Below are positions 1 through 8,903 of a stretch of 64,000 nt of DNA, one piece after another; the first letter of the stretch is position 1; the number at the start of each line of letters is the position of its first letter. The notes below the pieces were generated by a model. The model searched no databases, was not told the origin of the DNA, and saw only the letters and a list, made by a program, of their open reading frames with translations. The stretch is taken from the NCBI RefSeq assembly GCF_000686805.1, contig NZ_JMLP01000011.1:248001-312000 (forward strand). Direction: 5' to 3'. Origin of the DNA: Bacillus sp. UNC41MFS5 (GTDB lineage: Bacteria > Bacillota > Bacilli > Bacillales_B > DSM-18226). The translations under genes and the position numbers were made by a program.

Positions 1-73
1 CTTCTCTTTTTTATACTGCAAATAGTATATCAAATGAGAATTATAAGATGAACCTCCTTTTCGGACTCATTGA

Positions 74-93
74 CATATTAGTATACTAATATG
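74..93. promoter_or_regulatory. Perfect 20-bp palindromic operator
   Basis: CATATTAGTATACTAATATG is a perfect palindrome lying between the predicted transcription start (about 101) and the ribosome binding site (51-60) of the left-edge gene. This is a typical roadblock position for a repressor. The pattern would suit a GntR- or LacI-type dimer. The cognate regulator is not in the window, but may be the left-edge gene itself. Confidence 0.65.
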
Positions 94-100
94 GTAGTTA

Positions 101-136
101 TGTGTTCATTATAAAGCGCCCACCATTTTTTTGCAA
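101..136 (-). promoter_or_regulatory. Sigma-A promoter reading off the left edge
   Basis: On the minus strand a -35 TTGCAA (131-136) is followed after exactly 17 bp by a -10 TATAAT (108-113). A strong ribosome binding site, AAAGGAGGTT, follows at 51-60. The gene it serves runs off the left edge. No ATG lies between the RBS and the edge, so its start is either a TTG at 31-33 (too far from the RBS to be convincing) or outside the window. Confidence 0.8.
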
Positions 137-145
137 GCGCTTTTC
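132..145 (-). promoter_or_regulatory. Probable cre (CcpA) site
   Basis: GAAAAGCGCTTGCA on the minus strand keeps the central GCGC core of the Bacillus cre consensus and overlaps the -35 of the left-edge promoter. A CcpA complex here would block initiation, so the left-edge gene is probably a carbon-source gene under catabolite repression. The outer bases match the consensus imperfectly. Confidence 0.45.
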
Positions 146-166
146 TGTAGTTATTTAGTCATAAAA

Positions 167-197
167 AAACGAATCCATCATTGAATGGGATTCGTTT
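167..197 (-). terminator. Rho-independent terminator
   Basis: A 10-bp stem AAACGAATCC/GGATTCGTTT (167-176, 188-197) is followed on the minus strand by a T-run. It sits directly after the stop of the decayed ABC ATPase at 208, so it is probably that gene's original terminator. Confidence 0.75.
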
Positions 198-207
198 CTT
201 CAAATGT

Positions 208-269
208 TTATGCTTCTTTTAACGTCCGCTTAAAAAATTCGGATCAAGAGCGGATGTTGGTTCATCGAT
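208..269 (-). pseudogene. Decayed ABC transporter ATPase fragment
   Basis: The minus strand at 240-269 encodes IDEPTSALDP, the Walker B and D-loop signature of an ABC ATPase. A shift of frame then gives EFFKRTLKEA followed by a stop at 208, resembling a C-terminal tail. Walker A and the LSGGQ signature are absent, so this is only the last part of a deleted and frameshifted gene. A terminator at 167-197 still follows it. The family cannot be told from so few residues. Confidence 0.55.
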
Positions 270-279
270 TTGAGTATTT

Positions 280-294
280 GGGTGTCAGGCACCC
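280..294. repeat. Short hairpin repeat GGGTG-TCAGG-CACCC
   Basis: A 5-bp stem with a 5-base loop lies at the broken end of the ABC ATPase remnant. Short GGTGTCAGGCACC hairpins recur in Bacillaceae intergenic DNA (from memory, not checked here), so this may be a REP-like element at the deletion point. Confidence 0.35.
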
Positions 295-365
295 GATTCC
301 TGTCTTTATTAATACTTTCGCATTTGAATGAATAAACATGTACAAGCGAAAGGGGCTAATCATGC

Positions 366-584
366 ATGGACAATCAGGGGTTCTTAAATTTTGTCATCTA
401 TAAATTACTCTCCCTCTCGATACAGTTCATCGCACTGTATCTCCTCATTCTATTATGTGAATGGATTGCGGAGAAAAAAGGCTATAACGTCTTTGAGAGA
501 TCCTGGTTAATCACTCTCATCTCATTGCCGCTATTAACCTTAATTATTTGGACAATCATTATTGGTAGATTTCATTTATTTTAA
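366..584 (+). CDS. Small two-TM membrane protein, unknown function
   Basis: A 72-residue protein with two hydrophobic segments (about residues 8-31 and 47-68) separated by a charged stretch AEKKGYNVFERS. It is probably an integral membrane protein. Two overlapping ATGs exist at 362 and 366, and only the second is in frame. A purine-rich AAAGGGG lies about 10 bases upstream. No family is recognised. It stands alone between a decayed ABC gene and a minisatellite array. Confidence 0.55.
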   Translation: MDNQGFLNFVIYKLLSLSIQFIALYLLILLCEWIAEKKGYNVFERSWLITLISLPLLTLIIWTIIIGRFHLF

Positions 585-594
585 TAACGGCCCC

Positions 595-760
595 CTATTC
601 GTTACCGTTTACCTTCTTTTTTAACCCGATGGGCACAATTAGCTGCTATTCGTTACCGTCTACCATCTTTTTTACCTTGGATGGGCACGATTAGCTGCTA
701 TTCGTTACCGTCTACCATCTTTTTTAACCTTGACGGACACAATTGGCTATTATCGGTTAA
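595..760. repeat. 51-bp tandem repeat array (about 3.3 copies)
   Basis: Units beginning CTATTCGTTACC start at 595, 646 and 698, with a degenerate fourth at 747, giving periods of 51, 52 and 49 bp. Each unit holds a CTTTTTTA run and ends near GGGCACAATTAGCTG. The same family recurs at about 45.55-45.81 kb. No reading frame runs through it. Confidence 0.75.
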
Positions 761-955
761 CATGTACAATCTATTAGTCATAAATTCGCCTCCAAATAAA
801 GTCATAAGAATATTTTACAATGATTACAAAATGTTAAAATATAAATAGAAGAAATTTACATCACATTTAAATGACTCACCTCAACTAGACTGAAACTTTC
901 TATCTATCAAAATCGTTATAAATAGTAAAACTTGAAATGGATTGTGGGGATTCGG

Positions 956-2578
956 ATGAAGACGAAAAATAAGCTAGTGCGGATGTCGAGGGTCCTCTCT
1001 CTGACCTTTAGCATTTTCCTACAAATTTATTGGTACAAGATTCGCAGAAAGCCGAAAGCGGAGTGGGAAAAACTGTGGGGGACCATCGGAGAACGGTTTC
1101 GCCAGACCCTGTTTGATTTAGAAGGCCTGCTCATCAAATTGGGACAAATCCTCAGCACGCGGGCCGATTTGCTGCCGCCTGCCTTTATCCGTCAAATCGA
1201 AGACATGACCGATAAAGTTCCGCCATCCGAATGGGGCGAGATTCAGGAAATTTTAGAAAAAGAATGGGGAAACCTGTATCATCAACACTTCCAATCGATT
1301 GAAGAAACCGCGATTGCATCTGCATCAATTGGCGAAGTGTACAAGGGCGTGCTCCATGATGGAAACGAAGTCGCGATTAAAGTAAAACGCCCGCATATTG
1401 ATTCCATTGTCGATACGGACTTTCGAATTTTAAGTATTGTGATGTGGTTTGTGGATCACTTAATCCCTCTTCCAAAGGGTTTTATGAATTTTAAAGTTCT
1501 TTTTAAAGAAGTAAGGCAAGTGATTGTACGCGAACTGGATTATTCCCTAGAACTGAACACCATCCTGAGCTTTAAAGAGCGCTTTAAGGAGATGGATACC
1601 GTCCATATTCCCTCGGTGTATGCCGAATTAAGTACCGCAAATGTGCTAGTCATGGAGTGGGTCGAAGGATTACGGCTGACCAATAACGACGCCATCGACC
1701 AATTACCCGTGAGTCGCCAGGAACTAGCTCAACGGCTGATGAAGGTCTTTCTCCCTCAATGGATGGAACCTGGTCCCTTCCATGCCGATCCCCATCCCGG
1801 CAACGTTCTGGTCTCAAAGGAAGGAAAAATTATTTTACTAGACTTCGGAATGGTTGGAGAGCTTTCCAAAAAGGATGCTGGTTATTTTCAAGGTTTAATT
1901 GAAAGCTTTCTCGCTAAAAATTATCCGAAAGTTGTGGATTGCTTATTTCATTTAGGCGTGCTGCTTCCAGAAGCTGAATCCAGAACGATTGAACGGATAT
2001 TGGCAGAATTCATCACCTTCCAGCCGGCCCAATTAAAAGAAATGGACCTGCTTGCCTTTAAGATGGAAATCAATGATATGATTCAAGCGCTTCCCATTCA
2101 GATTCCCACCAGATTTGTTTTTTTAGGTCGGTCGGTCGTCACGATTGAAGGAATCATCCGCAACTTAGCACCGAAGGCGGAGATCTTAGAGTTAGGGAAA
2201 CCTGTGTTTATGGAATGGTTAAACAAACAAGGGAATAATAAATGGCTGTTTGTCTGGCAATGGCTCCAATCACAGCCAGTCTTCAAAATCTTTCATTCCG
2301 TAACAGAATTTCTGAATGCACCGCAAAAAATGGAGCAGTTAAAAGAAGTCGAACAACGAAGACAATTCCAATTCACCATCTATGAAAATACGAAAAAGCA
2401 ATTATTCCAGTTAACCCTCTTCGGAATGACAGGCATAGCCGCAGGGCTCTATACCGCACACAACCTCATCTGGCAGCTTTCCGCTGGAGTTGCCGCTGTC
2501 TCGCTTGCTGGGTATGTTATTTGTAGTTATAAACTGAAGAAATGGATGAAATATATGCAGGAGAAACGGAGAGTTTAG
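956..2578 (+). CDS. AarF/UbiB (ABC1) family atypical kinase
   Basis: About 540 residues with the hallmarks of the UbiB/ABC1 kinase-like family: KxGQ motif (KLGQILSTRADLLPP), the Ala-rich nucleotide loop (ASASIGEVY), the lysine of VAIKVKRP, HADPHPGN and the DFGM metal-binding motif. Two hydrophobic segments near the C-terminus (about 490-535) should anchor it in the membrane. Members support isoprenoid quinone synthesis or lipid homeostasis as ATPases. The longest frame begins at a TTG at 932 without an RBS. The ATG at 956, with GTGGGGA just upstream, is preferred. It is monocistronic and convergent with the GH88 gene. Confidence 0.9.
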   Translation: MKTKNKLVRMSRVLSLTFSIFLQIYWYKIRRKPKAEWEKLWGTIGERFRQTLFDLEGLLIKLGQILSTRADLLPPAFIRQIEDMTDKVPPSEWGEIQEILEKEWGNLYHQHFQSIEETAIASASIGEVYKGVLHDGNEVAIKVKRPHIDSIVDTDFRILSIVMWFVDHLIPLPKGFMNFKVLFKEVRQVIVRELDYSLELNTILSFKERFKEMDTVHIPSVYAELSTANVLVMEWVEGLRLTNNDAIDQLPVSRQELAQRLMKVFLPQWMEPGPFHADPHPGNVLVSKEGKIILLDFGMVGELSKKDAGYFQGLIESFLAKNYPKVVDCLFHLGVLLPEAESRTIERILAEFITFQPAQLKEMDLLAFKMEINDMIQALPIQIPTRFVFLGRSVVTIEGIIRNLAPKAEILELGKPVFMEWLNKQGNNKWLFVWQWLQSQPVFKIFHSVTEFLNAPQKMEQLKEVEQRRQFQFTIYENTKKQLFQLTLFGMTGIAAGLYTAHNLIWQLSAGVAAVSLAGYVICSYKLKKWMKYMQEKRRV

Positions 2579-2617
2579 ATGAGGTAAGTGTTGTTTGATG
2601 GTGGTAGGGAAGGCCAT

Positions 2618-2673
2618 AGGGACGATTCTGGTGGTCGTGTGTAACTTCCAATACAACCATGAATTCCGTCCCT
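2618..2673. repeat. REP-like imperfect hairpin GGGACG...CGTCCC
   Basis: The arms AGGGACGATTC and GAATTCCGTCCCT enclose a loop that can itself pair. It lies between the convergent UbiB-like and GH88 genes and may act as a bidirectional terminator. GGGACG is shared with the element near 23.57 kb, suggesting a common repeat family. Confidence 0.35.
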
Positions 2674-2692
2674 TAGGTGTTCCTTTTCCATT

Positions 2693-3817
2693 CTACCAGA
2701 ACAATTCCTTGTATCCTTTAAGTCTCGCAAGACCTTCAACAAAATAGTAGTCCCCATATATCAGTGGGTTGTCTGTATATTTCCCTTCAGGAAAATGGCT
2801 TGTGCCGTGGAGAATTAATCCCTCTTCCTCGCCTTCCCAATCACCATAATTCTTGTATAACGATTCGAGGATTTTCTCCCCAGCTCGTTGGTAAACAGGC
2901 GATTCCACGGCTGTCACTTTATCTGCTAATAATAGGAGGCCGCATGCAGCGATCGCACCTGCAGATGAATCTCTTGGAGAATCAATTCCAGCAGGAAGGC
3001 GGAAATCCCAATCTGGAACGGCATCCTCCGGAAGATGGGAGATAAAGAAATGTGCTACCCTTTTGGCTGTTTCCAAGTATTTTGCTTCACCTGTATAATG
3101 ATAGCTTATTGTCAGACCATAAATCGCCCAAGCTGTTCCTCTTGACCATGCTGAATCTGGGCCGAATCCCTGTCCTCCCAACGCTTCAATCCTCTGCCCA
3201 CTTTCAGGATCAAAGCGGACGATATGATGTACTCCACCATCACTCCTAATAAAATTCTCCAAGACCATATCCGCATGTTTTCTCGCTACACTTTTGAACC
3301 TTGGATCCCCTGTTTCTTCGGTCGCCCAATAAAGAAGCGGCAAATTCATCATACAATCAATAATCGCAACACCGCTATTGTCTTCTCCCTCATGCCACGG
3401 GTTCCACGCTCGAATGAAATTCCCATTTGAATTGAAACGTCCCATTAGAAGATTGGCAGCCAGTAGTGCACGCAGCTTGGAATCCTCCTCACCTAAGAGC
3501 TTATACCGTGCAACACTCGTTAAAGTCCACATAAAACCCATATCATGATCGAGACGGTAATAATCATTTTGAACTTTATCTAACTTTTCTTCACATTTCT
3601 CAGCTGTCAGCCTTAGGCTTTCATCCTGTGTATCTCGATACACTTGCCATAGAAGACCTGGCCAAAATCCAGCTGTCCACCAGTACGGTTCCTCAAGAGT
3701 ATACTTTCCATCTTGACTTGCGTGGGGAAAATTAGCCCCTATTCTCTTACTTGTTCTGCCAATTTTTATTGTAACTTGCTCCCATGCTTCATCTACCCAG
3801 GGCAGTTGCTCTATCAT
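2693..3817 (-). CDS. ugl: Unsaturated glucuronyl hydrolase (GH88)
   Basis: A 374-residue cytoplasmic enzyme with no signal peptide, close to the 377-residue length of the studied Bacillus GL1 UGL. GH88 enzymes hydrate the 4,5-double bond of terminal unsaturated glucuronate on oligosaccharides made by polysaccharide lyases, releasing 5-keto-4-deoxyuronate, the substrate of KduI. The paired catalytic aspartates are visible in RLDHDMGFMW and AIIDCMM, and the aromatic patch EPYWWTAGFWPG is present. The frame opens at GTG 3826, but GGAAGG touches that codon, so ATG 3817 with 9-nt spacing is chosen. A terminator separates it from the response regulator upstream, so it has its own transcript. Confidence 0.88.
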   Translation of the reverse strand: MIEQLPWVDEAWEQVTIKIGRTSKRIGANFPHASQDGKYTLEEPYWWTAGFWPGLLWQVYRDTQDESLRLTAEKCEEKLDKVQNDYYRLDHDMGFMWTLTSVARYKLLGEEDSKLRALLAANLLMGRFNSNGNFIRAWNPWHEGEDNSGVAIIDCMMNLPLLYWATEETGDPRFKSVARKHADMVLENFIRSDGGVHHIVRFDPESGQRIEALGGQGFGPDSAWSRGTAWAIYGLTISYHYTGEAKYLETAKRVAHFFISHLPEDAVPDWDFRLPAGIDSPRDSSAGAIAACGLLLLADKVTAVESPVYQRAGEKILESLYKNYGDWEGEEEGLILHGTSHFPEGKYTDNPLIYGDYYFVEGLARLKGYKELFW

Positions 3818-3939
3818 CTTCTTCACCCTTCCTATTCAATATTTTAGTTAAATTATAGAATAACGGCAGATTCCATTCGTAACACTATTTTGATAAATGT
3901 TTAAACTATTTTGACTTATTTTTTTCAACATAAAAAAAA

Positions 3940-3958
3940 GTCCAGCGATCAACTGGAC
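3940..3958 (-). terminator. Terminator after the response regulator
   Basis: The stem GTCCAG/CTGGAC (3940-3945, 3953-3958) is followed on the minus strand by eight T residues. It ends the SBP-kinase-regulator transcript before the GH88 gene. Confidence 0.85.
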
Positions 3959-3977
3959 GATTTGCCTAAAGACCCTT

Positions 3978-5597
3978 TCACCCCGCTGAGACTTTCCCGC
4001 CTCGATACTCAATAGGAGTGAACCCCACATGGTTTTTAAATAGTTTAATAAAATAGCTTTGATTGTCATAGCCGAGACGTTCACATATTTTCCCGACAGA
4101 GTCAGTCGTTTGTTCAAGTAATTCTTTCGCCCTGGTAATTTTCATTTTGGTAACGTATTCAACAAATGTTTCACCCATCTCTTTTTTAAACAAACGGCTA
4201 AAGTAGCTTTGGTTCAAAAATAGATAACCGGCGACTTCTTCCAGGCTGACCCGCTTTTCTAGATTCACAGAGACATAGCTAATAGCATCCAATATTTCCC
4301 TGCGTTTTGTCTGATTGTACACTTCATTGGAGAGATATAAAAATGATTTAAAATAATCAATGAGTAATACTTTTAATTCACATAAAAAATTACTCATAAG
4401 AATCTCTTGATGCAGACAATCAACCGCATGATCTTGACGGAATAACTGCAGGGCATGCATTTTGACCTTTAAATCGATTAACAGTTTTAATAACCATTCC
4501 TTTACCAACTCGGGAGGATATGTTTTTTCTTCAATGTGATTAATCCATTTGGAAACGATAGGGATAATCATAGTTTCATCTTTCTTTAACAACAATTCTC
4601 TGAAGTCTAATGAAGCTTCATCGTATTTTGAAAACAGGTCTTCAGTTGGAACATGAACCGTATCTTTCTTTATAATGGTTCCTGGCTGCATATAAAAACT
4701 CTGATGCTTTGCACTAAGCAGTATAGAAATCTCCTGCCTTATGTCTGCAAGCCTTGTGCAGTCACCGCCTATTAAAAAAGATAACTGAACATGTAAATAT
4801 TTTTGAATAGCCTTTTGAATTTTTTTCATACTTTCATATGAATCGTCAAAGAAGCTGGTATTGAAGTGTTGGGAACTAGGAAAGAACAAAATGAATTCGT
4901 TCGCCGTTAAAGAAAAATGGACGGCATCCAAATTTGATTCTTTCATAAGATCATCCATTATATTATTGATGGCAAAAATTACGTTATCTTCCGAGAGGTA
5001 CTGCTCTTTAGCTAAATGAAAATCATGGACGAATGCTAGTGTAGCTGTGTAGTTCCTTTTATCTAATTGTAATCCTAGCGCACTAGCATCTTTAAGCCAT
5101 TCCTGTTCAAGAATTTGCGATTGATTGATCGTTTGCTTGATAAATCTTTCTTTAACATTTACTTTATTTTTGTTGAGCATGTGCTGCAGCTGAAGCTGTT
5201 CTAAAGATTTCTTTTTTTGCTGATCGATGCTTTCTTTTACTTTTTTAATTACACCGCATAAATCCTCGGGGTCAAACATGTCTTTAACGATATAGTCCTG
5301 CACCTGGAGCTTTAGTGCTTGCTTTGCAAACTCAAATTCAGAGTGACACGATAAGATAACAACTTGTAAATCTGGATTTAATTCTTTTAAGCGTTTCGTT
5401 AGTTCAATTCCATTCATTTTGGGCATTCCAATGTCTGTGATTAAAATATCAGGCATCTCATCCAGTGCTGCTTCAAAGGCACTTGCCCCATTTTCGTATG
5501 TTCCTTGAAGCTTTACACCCAGCTGCTCCCACTCAAGTGTTTGAGATAACAATTCTAATACTGGATAATCATCGTCAACTAGCATTACTTTGTACAT
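3978..5597 (-). CDS. YesN-type response regulator (REC + AraC HTH)
   Basis: A 539-residue two-component regulator. The N-terminal receiver domain has the acidic cluster DDD, the phosphoacceptor Asp in LITDIGMPKMNG and the K of VKD. A long central linker of about 300 residues follows, then a C-terminal AraC/XylS double helix-turn-helix (about 435-535, with SLEEVAGYLFLNQSYFSRLF). ATG 5597 is chosen because MYKVMLVDDD is the usual REC start and AAAGGAGG lies upstream. It overlaps the end of the kinase gene by 23 bases. Such pairs activate neighbouring carbohydrate genes, here probably the GH59 and import operons. Confidence 0.9.
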   Translation of the reverse strand: MYKVMLVDDDYPVLELLSQTLEWEQLGVKLQGTYENGASAFEAALDEMPDILITDIGMPKMNGIELTKRLKELNPDLQVVILSCHSEFEFAKQALKLQVQDYIVKDMFDPEDLCGVIKKVKESIDQQKKKSLEQLQLQHMLNKNKVNVKERFIKQTINQSQILEQEWLKDASALGLQLDKRNYTATLAFVHDFHLAKEQYLSEDNVIFAINNIMDDLMKESNLDAVHFSLTANEFILFFPSSQHFNTSFFDDSYESMKKIQKAIQKYLHVQLSFLIGGDCTRLADIRQEISILLSAKHQSFYMQPGTIIKKDTVHVPTEDLFSKYDEASLDFRELLLKKDETMIIPIVSKWINHIEEKTYPPELVKEWLLKLLIDLKVKMHALQLFRQDHAVDCLHQEILMSNFLCELKVLLIDYFKSFLYLSNEVYNQTKRREILDAISYVSVNLEKRVSLEEVAGYLFLNQSYFSRLFKKEMGETFVEYVTKMKITRAKELLEQTTDSVGKICERLGYDNQSYFIKLFKNHVGFTPIEYRGGKVSAG

Positions 5598-7413
5598 TAG
5601 ACTGGATACCTCCTTTAGGAATGGACAGAATAACTTGAGTACCCTTGCCAATTTCACTTTTTATTTCCATTTTAAAATCCTGACCAAAAGTCATAAACAT
5701 TCGTTCATACACATTGGAAAGTCCTAAGGATGAGAAACCTTTTTTATTTTTGATGATTGAGTAGTCTGTGTCATTTGATAGAATGAGCTTTCTTTTCAAA
5801 TGTTCTAGCGCATCTTCAGTCATTCCCTGACCATCATCTTCCACAACGATGGTCACCTCATTTTCCTTCCAATCTGTATTTACTTTAATGGTTCCGGCAC
5901 TTTGGTTAAGGCCATGGATGATGCTATTTTCAATAATTGGCTGGAGGATAAATCTCGGTATCATGATGGAATTGGAATCTTCATGGATGGCTAATTCAAC
6001 ATTTACCTTTTCTTTTTGCCTCATATTCATGATAGAAATAAAGTCCAAGACAATTTGAATTTCTTCATGAAAGGTGATCGTTTCCTTGTCTTTTGAAATG
6101 GTCATCCGTAATAATTTTGACAATGAGCTGATCATATTCGCACTCTCTTTATCTCCTTTTACTAATACCTTCATCCGGATGGAATTTAGGACATTAAATA
6201 GAAAGTGGGGATTAATCTGAGCCTGAAGCATATCTAATTCTGCTTTTCGTTTTCTTTTCTCCGTTGCAGTAATTTCTTGAATCTTTTCATTTATGCGATC
6301 TAGCATCAAATCAAAGGATTCAGACAATCTGCCGATCTCGTCCTTGCTTCGGATTCGGGACCGGATACTTAGATTTCCTTGTTGGACGATGTCTGCAACA
6401 TTTCCCAGGCGGGAAATAGGCTTTGTAATTGTTCTCAACAAATAAGCCATAAGGACAAGAAAAATAGCGAAAAAGATAATCTGAACGATAATAACTTTAT
6501 TAAAAATCGAATTCACTTTATTTGTAGCTTGTTTATACGGGATAACCGAGACTAGTTTCCAGCCTGTGAATGAGATTTTATGTTCCGCAATTAAATAGTT
6601 CTTCTTCGATATTTGAAAGATATTTGAATAATTATTTTCTTTCAGTTGATCCCGGTATCGAAACAGTTTACCGATTTTAGAATGATCTTTGTTTGAAATG
6701 ATATGATTGGAAGAATCGAGGAGCACCATTTCTTCATGGCCACTCATGTTTTCGAATATTTGACTGATTTTATTTTCCATTGTCGTTACGATTACGTAAC
6801 CGTAGATATTGGAATTCTCATCTCTTAAGGTTCGGGCAACTGATACTTGATAGGGATTTAGTTTTTTTTCTGATTTAAACATGGTTGGTTCGCTTCCAAT
6901 CCAGACAGATTCATATCCCTTTGTCAGATTCAAATGCTTAAACCACTTTTCATGAAACAAATCAGTGGGTTCATATTCACTACTAGAATAGTTTGTATAT
7001 GACTTTCCATTTTTCAAAAGGATCGTGACGTAGGATTTTCCTCCAAGTAATGTAATATTATCAATCGTTTTGTTGATTTTGCTATCATCTAAAAACGATT
7101 GGTATACCTGTTCACGAGTTTTTTGGGAGATGTTCTTTGTTTTCCTTTTTAAAAGGGTATTCATTTCAGCGTCAACTTGGATAAAATTTGTAATATACAT
7201 CATATCTTCGAGGAGCTTCTGAACATATTCATTGGCAATGGTCAGCTCTCGATTTGCATTAGACAATGCCTGTTCCTTTATCGTATCTTTTGTTAAATAG
7301 TTATAGATAAATAACGTCATAGTTGCTGGTATGAGTAGACAAATAATAGAAATGAAAATAACTTTAATACGAAATGAACGAGGCGATAGTATCATATGAA
7401 TTTTTTTTCCCAT
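5575..7413 (-). CDS. YesM-type sensor histidine kinase
   Basis: About 612 residues: a TM segment near residues 15-37, an extracellular dCACHE-like sensor of roughly 250 residues, a second TM (about 305-325), a HAMP domain (RTITKPISRLGNVADIVQQG), a LytS-family phosphoacceptor His in QINPHFLFNVLNSIR, and an ATPase domain with N and G boxes (QPIIENSIIHG, DDGQG). The frame extends upstream to a TTG at 7491, but ATG 7413 follows AAAGGA at 8 nt and is preferred. It forms one operon with the upstream binding protein and the downstream regulator. Confidence 0.9.
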   Translation of the reverse strand: MGKKIHMILSPRSFRIKVIFISIICLLIPATMTLFIYNYLTKDTIKEQALSNANRELTIANEYVQKLLEDMMYITNFIQVDAEMNTLLKRKTKNISQKTREQVYQSFLDDSKINKTIDNITLLGGKSYVTILLKNGKSYTNYSSSEYEPTDLFHEKWFKHLNLTKGYESVWIGSEPTMFKSEKKLNPYQVSVARTLRDENSNIYGYVIVTTMENKISQIFENMSGHEEMVLLDSSNHIISNKDHSKIGKLFRYRDQLKENNYSNIFQISKKNYLIAEHKISFTGWKLVSVIPYKQATNKVNSIFNKVIIVQIIFFAIFLVLMAYLLRTITKPISRLGNVADIVQQGNLSIRSRIRSKDEIGRLSESFDLMLDRINEKIQEITATEKRKRKAELDMLQAQINPHFLFNVLNSIRMKVLVKGDKESANMISSLSKLLRMTISKDKETITFHEEIQIVLDFISIMNMRQKEKVNVELAIHEDSNSIMIPRFILQPIIENSIIHGLNQSAGTIKVNTDWKENEVTIVVEDDGQGMTEDALEHLKRKLILSNDTDYSIIKNKKGFSSLGLSNVYERMFMTFGQDFKMEIKSEIGKGTQVILSIPKGGIQSNVQSNAS

Positions 7414-7474
7414 ATTCTCAGTCCTTTTAATCGAAAAATGGGATAACGGGTTACCCACTCTAATCATCCACTTA

Positions 7475-8821
7475 TTAATGATTGTTTTCAAAAATTTCTT
7501 GTATTCTTACTTGAGAAGCTTCGATCGTCTTATTAATGTTCTGTTCACCAAAGATTAGCTTTTCATATTCTTCGTTGATTAACTTATAAATTTCAGCCTG
7601 ATAGGGAACTGGCGAAGTATACTTTGATGACTTGGCATTTGTTAACACATTAATAAGTGATTCTTTATCAACTTTTTCGGGATTTTTGGTACCACTAAGA
7701 ATATGATCGACAATTTTTTTTAAGTCTTGATCTTTGACTTTGTTCCATGATGGAATGTTTTTGCCTTGGACTATTTGTCCTTCAGTTGTATACCATCGAA
7801 TAAAAGTATAGGCTTCCTTTTTATGCTTTGAATTAGCTGCTATTGTCACATAGTCTGTTGTTACAGGAGCATATCCACCCTTGTCCGTTTTTCGGTTTTG
7901 GGGGTAAGGGGCAACAGCCACATGGAAATTTAATGGGTACTGTTCTGAACCCCCGATTTCTGTGTTCATCCAGCTTCCTATAAGAATCGTACTTGCATTT
8001 TGATTAAAAAACTGGTTACGGTAATGAAGTTTTTGTGACAGGATATCTACATAAGGAACAGCCGATCGATCGTCCTTTTCCATTTTTAATCTTATTTCTA
8101 ATGACTTCTTAAATAGGGGATTATTTAGATTCGACTTCCCATCTTCTGTCAAAAATTCCGAATTTTCAGACTCGCTCGCCAGTGCAAGTCTCATATATTC
8201 CATCCAGCTTCCATTCTGCGGCCCATGGAAGTAGGTTCCGTAATGGCCATCTCTTGTGAGTGCTTTTGCATATTCCATGAATTCATCCCAAGTCCAACTA
8301 CTTGGTACCTTAAGGCCTGCTTTATCCAAATGGTCTTTATTTAAGAGGACATACCATGGATTAAATTTTCCTGGAAGCGCATAGTATTTACCGTTTATCT
8401 GGGGATCAACCTTATATTCTTCCGAAACTTTATATCCTTCTTCTTTAATAAAATCATCTAGAGGTGCAGCCATTCCCATACTTACATGTTGGGCATAACT
8501 GGCAGATTCACTAAACATGAGAACATCCATTTGTTCTCCCGAAGCAGCTGCAAGGTCCAACTTTTTGGTAGCTTCCTGCGTGTCTCCCCTATCACTCAGA
8601 ATATCTAAATCAACTTGTATGTTTGGGTACTTCTTCTCAAAAGCTTTTATGGTTTTCTTCCAGTTATAGGCAGCCTCGGTTCCATAAGTATAGAATTTTA
8701 AAGAGACTTTTTTATTTTCTTTAGCGTCTGACGAGGTATTGCTTTCGCTTCCGGAACAGCCTGTAACTAGTCCCGAAAAAAGTACGGTGCCTATAAATAA
8801 AGAACATATTTTTTTCTTCAT
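7475..8821 (-). CDS. Sugar-binding lipoprotein next to the kinase
   Basis: A 448-residue family 1 extracellular solute-binding protein. The signal peptide ends in the lipobox LVTGC, so it should be lipid-anchored outside the membrane. The start is ATG 8821 after GGGGGGAGAAGG. No permease genes follow: the next genes are the YesM-type kinase and the regulator. It may therefore be a sensor accessory protein that presents ligand to the kinase, or an alternative binding protein for the importer at 20-22 kb. It is not obviously a duplicate of the other binding protein, since the mature N-termini differ. Confidence 0.85.
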   Translation of the reverse strand: MKKKICSLFIGTVLFSGLVTGCSGSESNTSSDAKENKKVSLKFYTYGTEAAYNWKKTIKAFEKKYPNIQVDLDILSDRGDTQEATKKLDLAAASGEQMDVLMFSESASYAQHVSMGMAAPLDDFIKEEGYKVSEEYKVDPQINGKYYALPGKFNPWYVLLNKDHLDKAGLKVPSSWTWDEFMEYAKALTRDGHYGTYFHGPQNGSWMEYMRLALASESENSEFLTEDGKSNLNNPLFKKSLEIRLKMEKDDRSAVPYVDILSQKLHYRNQFFNQNASTILIGSWMNTEIGGSEQYPLNFHVAVAPYPQNRKTDKGGYAPVTTDYVTIAANSKHKKEAYTFIRWYTTEGQIVQGKNIPSWNKVKDQDLKKIVDHILSGTKNPEKVDKESLINVLTNAKSSKYTSPVPYQAEIYKLINEEYEKLIFGEQNINKTIEASQVRIQEIFENNH

Positions 8822-8852
8822 CCTTCTCCCCCCAGGAGTCAAGGCTTCTGCA

Positions 8853-8866
8853 AGAAAGCCCTTTCA
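8853..8866 (-). promoter_or_regulatory. cre-like palindrome in the 5' leader of the SBP-kinase operon
   Basis: AGAAAGCCCTTTCA (plus strand) contains the palindrome GAAAGCCCTTTC/GAAAGGGCTTTC about 30-45 nt downstream of the predicted start of transcription. It resembles a cre site but lacks the central CG. Related sequences precede the GH59 gene and the import operon. Confidence 0.4.
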
Positions 8867-8903
8867 AAAATACTCATCGAACTTTCGTCAACTAATATAA
8901 ATA

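Noticed and set aside
2575..3430. Several plus-strand frames opposite the GH88 gene
   Set aside because: They are shadows of the well-supported minus-strand GH88 gene and lack ribosome binding sites.
3848..4117. 89-residue minus-strand frame over the regulator terminator
   Set aside because: It overlaps the AraC DNA-binding domain in another frame and runs through the terminator at 3940-3958.
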